Part shown: piece after piece, positions 6,076 to 6,875 of the stretch | How the letters are laid out: each line of letters begins with the position of its first letter | Position numbering within the stretch: position 1 is the first letter of the stretch | Made by a program: the position numbers and the translations under genes | NCBI GenBank assembly: GCA_900548085.1 | Contig: URJF01000078.1 | Location: 1-6,875, forward strand | Origin: an uncultured Oscillospiraceae bacterium | GTDB lineage: Bacteria > Bacillota > Clostridia > Oscillospirales > Acutalibacteraceae | Direction of reading: 5' to 3' | DNA: 6,875 nucleotides | Notes under the pieces: model-generated | What the model saw: the letters and a program-made list of their open reading frames with translations, nothing else | Database searches by the model: none | Told to the model about the DNA's origin: nothing

Positions 6076-6699
6076 TTATTCTTCGTTTTCAAAAATATAA
6101 TCTATCAGCTTTTCATATACCTTGACGGGATTTGAGATGAATTTTTCTTTGAGCATTTCTGCTTGTTCCTTTGTGGCAGCATACATATTCAACACCAAAA
6201 AGTCGCTGTCCACATCGCTGACACGCAGAGTCACGGTGTAGCCGTCCTTGCGTGGAGTGATTTCCGCCTTGTTTTCACGGCGATATGTTTCTCTCGCCAT
6301 AATTTTTTGACAAATATTTATGCTCTTTTCTCTGATTGTCAGCGGCAAATCCTTTTCTATCAGGTCTATTTCTTCTTTTCCGCCGTCTACCAGTGTCAAA
6401 ACACCGTTTTCGTCTTCTTTTATTCTGCCTGCGGTCTTCAGCCTTGCGATAGCCTCGCTTACTTCAAAGTGATTTGCTATCATTCCCTCGTCCATAGTGG
6501 CGATAATGTTATCTGCTGTAACTTTTCCGTTTATGTTGGCTATCATATAGCACACCAGCATATTGATAGACGAAACAGAACGCAGTCCGCCGTTCTTTAC
6601 ACCGCCCATAAAAGCATCAAATTTAAGCCTCGGGTCAGTCTCGTTTGGGCTCATTTTTTCTATATCTTCGTATTCTTTCTTCACTGTATCACCATTCAT
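6076..6699 (-). CDS. DUF4364-like winged-helix protein
   Basis: This protein of up to 207 residues is of unknown function. Residues about 44-108 look like a winged helix: NMLVCYMIANINGKVT, then NHFEVSEAIARLKTAGRIKE as the recognition region, and GVLTLVDGGKEEI as the wing. LPLTIREK (118-125) and a C-terminal alpha-beta part (DGYTVTLRVS, FLVLNMYAATKEQAEMLKEKF, VYEKLIDYIF) match what I recall of the DUF4364 family of Firmicutes, thought to be transcription-related. There is no signal peptide or membrane segment. Start is uncertain. ATG 6699 has no ribosome binding site (AAAAAA precedes it) and lies only about 4 bases from the predicted transcript start, while GTG 6684 (Val6) follows GGTGAT (6694-6689) by 4 bases. 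The gene is transcribed alone, divergent from trmK, and ends at a strong terminator. Confidence 0.8.
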   Translation of the reverse strand: MNGDTVKKEYEDIEKMSPNETDPRLKFDAFMGGVKNGGLRSVSSINMLVCYMIANINGKVTADNIIATMDEGMIANHFEVSEAIARLKTAGRIKEDENGVLTLVDGGKEEIDLIEKDLPLTIREKSINICQKIMARETYRRENKAEITPRKDGYTVTLRVSDVDSDFLVLNMYAATKEQAEMLKEKFISNPVKVYEKLIDYIFENEE

Positions 6700-6709
6700 T
6701 TTTTTGTAT

Positions 6710-6738
6710 ATATTACCACATTATAATTCAACTTGCAA
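6710..6738 (-). promoter_or_regulatory. Predicted promoter of the DUF4364-like gene
   Basis: On the minus strand TTGCAA (6738-6733) precedes TAATAT (6715-6710) by exactly 17 bases, with an extended -10 TG. Predicted start is near 6703. The -35 hexamer is its own reverse complement and is also the -35 of the divergent trmK promoter. Confidence 0.6.
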
Positions 6739-6761
6739 ACTAAATTTATTTATTATATAAT
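6733..6761 (+). promoter_or_regulatory. Predicted promoter of trmK
   Basis: TTGCAA (6733-6738) precedes a perfect TATAAT (6756-6761) by exactly 17 bases. Predicted start is near 6768, leaving about 26 bases of leader that include GAGGAG (6783-6788). A second TATAAT at 6761-6766 is at a poorer distance. Confidence 0.6.
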
Positions 6762-6793
6762 ATAATATATTTTTATTATACCGAGGAGTATGT

Positions 6794-6875
6794 ATGCAGA
6801 AGTTATCGAAGCGTCTTTTTGCCGTTGCCTCTTTAGTGAACGACGGTGCCAGAGTGGCGGATGTAGGCTGTGATC
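6794..6875 (+). CDS. trmK: tRNA (adenine-22-N1)-methyltransferase, N-terminal fragment cut by window edge
   Basis: Only the first 27 residues are in view: they begin MQKLSKRLFAVASLV and run through NDGARVADVGCD. The pattern LSKRL, a short helix, then VADVGCD matches the start of TrmK, which methylates N1 of adenine 22 in tRNA using S-adenosylmethionine; VADVGCD is the first SAM-binding motif. ATG 6794 is chosen because GAGGAG (6783-6788) lies 5 bases upstream and the frame gives the family sequence; ATG 6790 is in another frame and gives no recognisable protein. Other Rossmann methyltransferases share the SAM motif, so the call depends on the whole short N-terminus. Confidence 0.75.
   Translation, partial: MQKLSKRLFAVASLVNDGARVADVGCD

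Noticed and set aside
5652..6125. Plus-strand open frame of 157 codons opposite spoIIID
   Set aside because: It is antisense to a strongly conserved gene, crosses a terminator hairpin and resembles no protein family.
1..6875. Search for mobile elements, CRISPR-like repeats, toxin-antitoxin or defence genes
   Set aside because: All long gaps are explained by terminators, promoters and the riboswitch; no inverted terminal repeats, spaced repeats or unexplained small gene pairs were seen.

Overview
The window looks like chromosome of a low-to-moderate GC, spore-forming Clostridia-type Firmicute, perhaps a gut Ruminococcus/Eubacterium relative. The evidence is a SpoIIID sporulation regulator, AAGGAGG-type ribosome binding sites, a DUF4364-like protein, a manganese (yybP-ykoY) riboswitch, and a small secreted protein ending in a lysine-rich fibronectin-III-like domain. 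The species is inferred from gene style only.

Layout. Positions 1-765 hold the 3' two-thirds of metK (S-adenosylmethionine synthetase), closed by a strong terminator. Positions 840-1068 are a regulatory leader: an extended -10 promoter, a yybP-ykoY aptamer and a terminator/antiterminator switch. This leader controls a full-length 888-residue P-type cation ATPase (1069-3735). After another terminator, a monocistronic gene (3900-4682) encodes a secreted two-domain protein. The next three genes lie on the minus strand: proC (4837-5634, proline synthesis), spoIIID (5696-5959, mother-cell sporulation regulator) and a DUF4364-like winged-helix protein (6076-6699). At the right edge the start of a trmK-like tRNA methyltransferase (6794 onwards) runs on the plus strand, divergent from the DUF4364-like gene.

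How it works together. The genes are mostly independent housekeeping units, nearly all separated by visible terminators. The main exceptions are spoIIID-proC, which may be partly co-transcribed because no terminator separates them, and the divergent DUF4364/trmK pair, whose two promoters appear to share one palindromic -35 hexamer. The most informative element is the ATPase leader. An exact 8-base repeat (ATGCACGA at 978-985 and 1021-1028) lets one central segment choose between two partners. This gives a readable model in which Mn2+ binding permits transcription of the pump, so the pump is probably a Mn2+ (or Mn2+/Ca2+) exporter. No mobile element, CRISPR array, tRNA, rRNA or defence system was seen.
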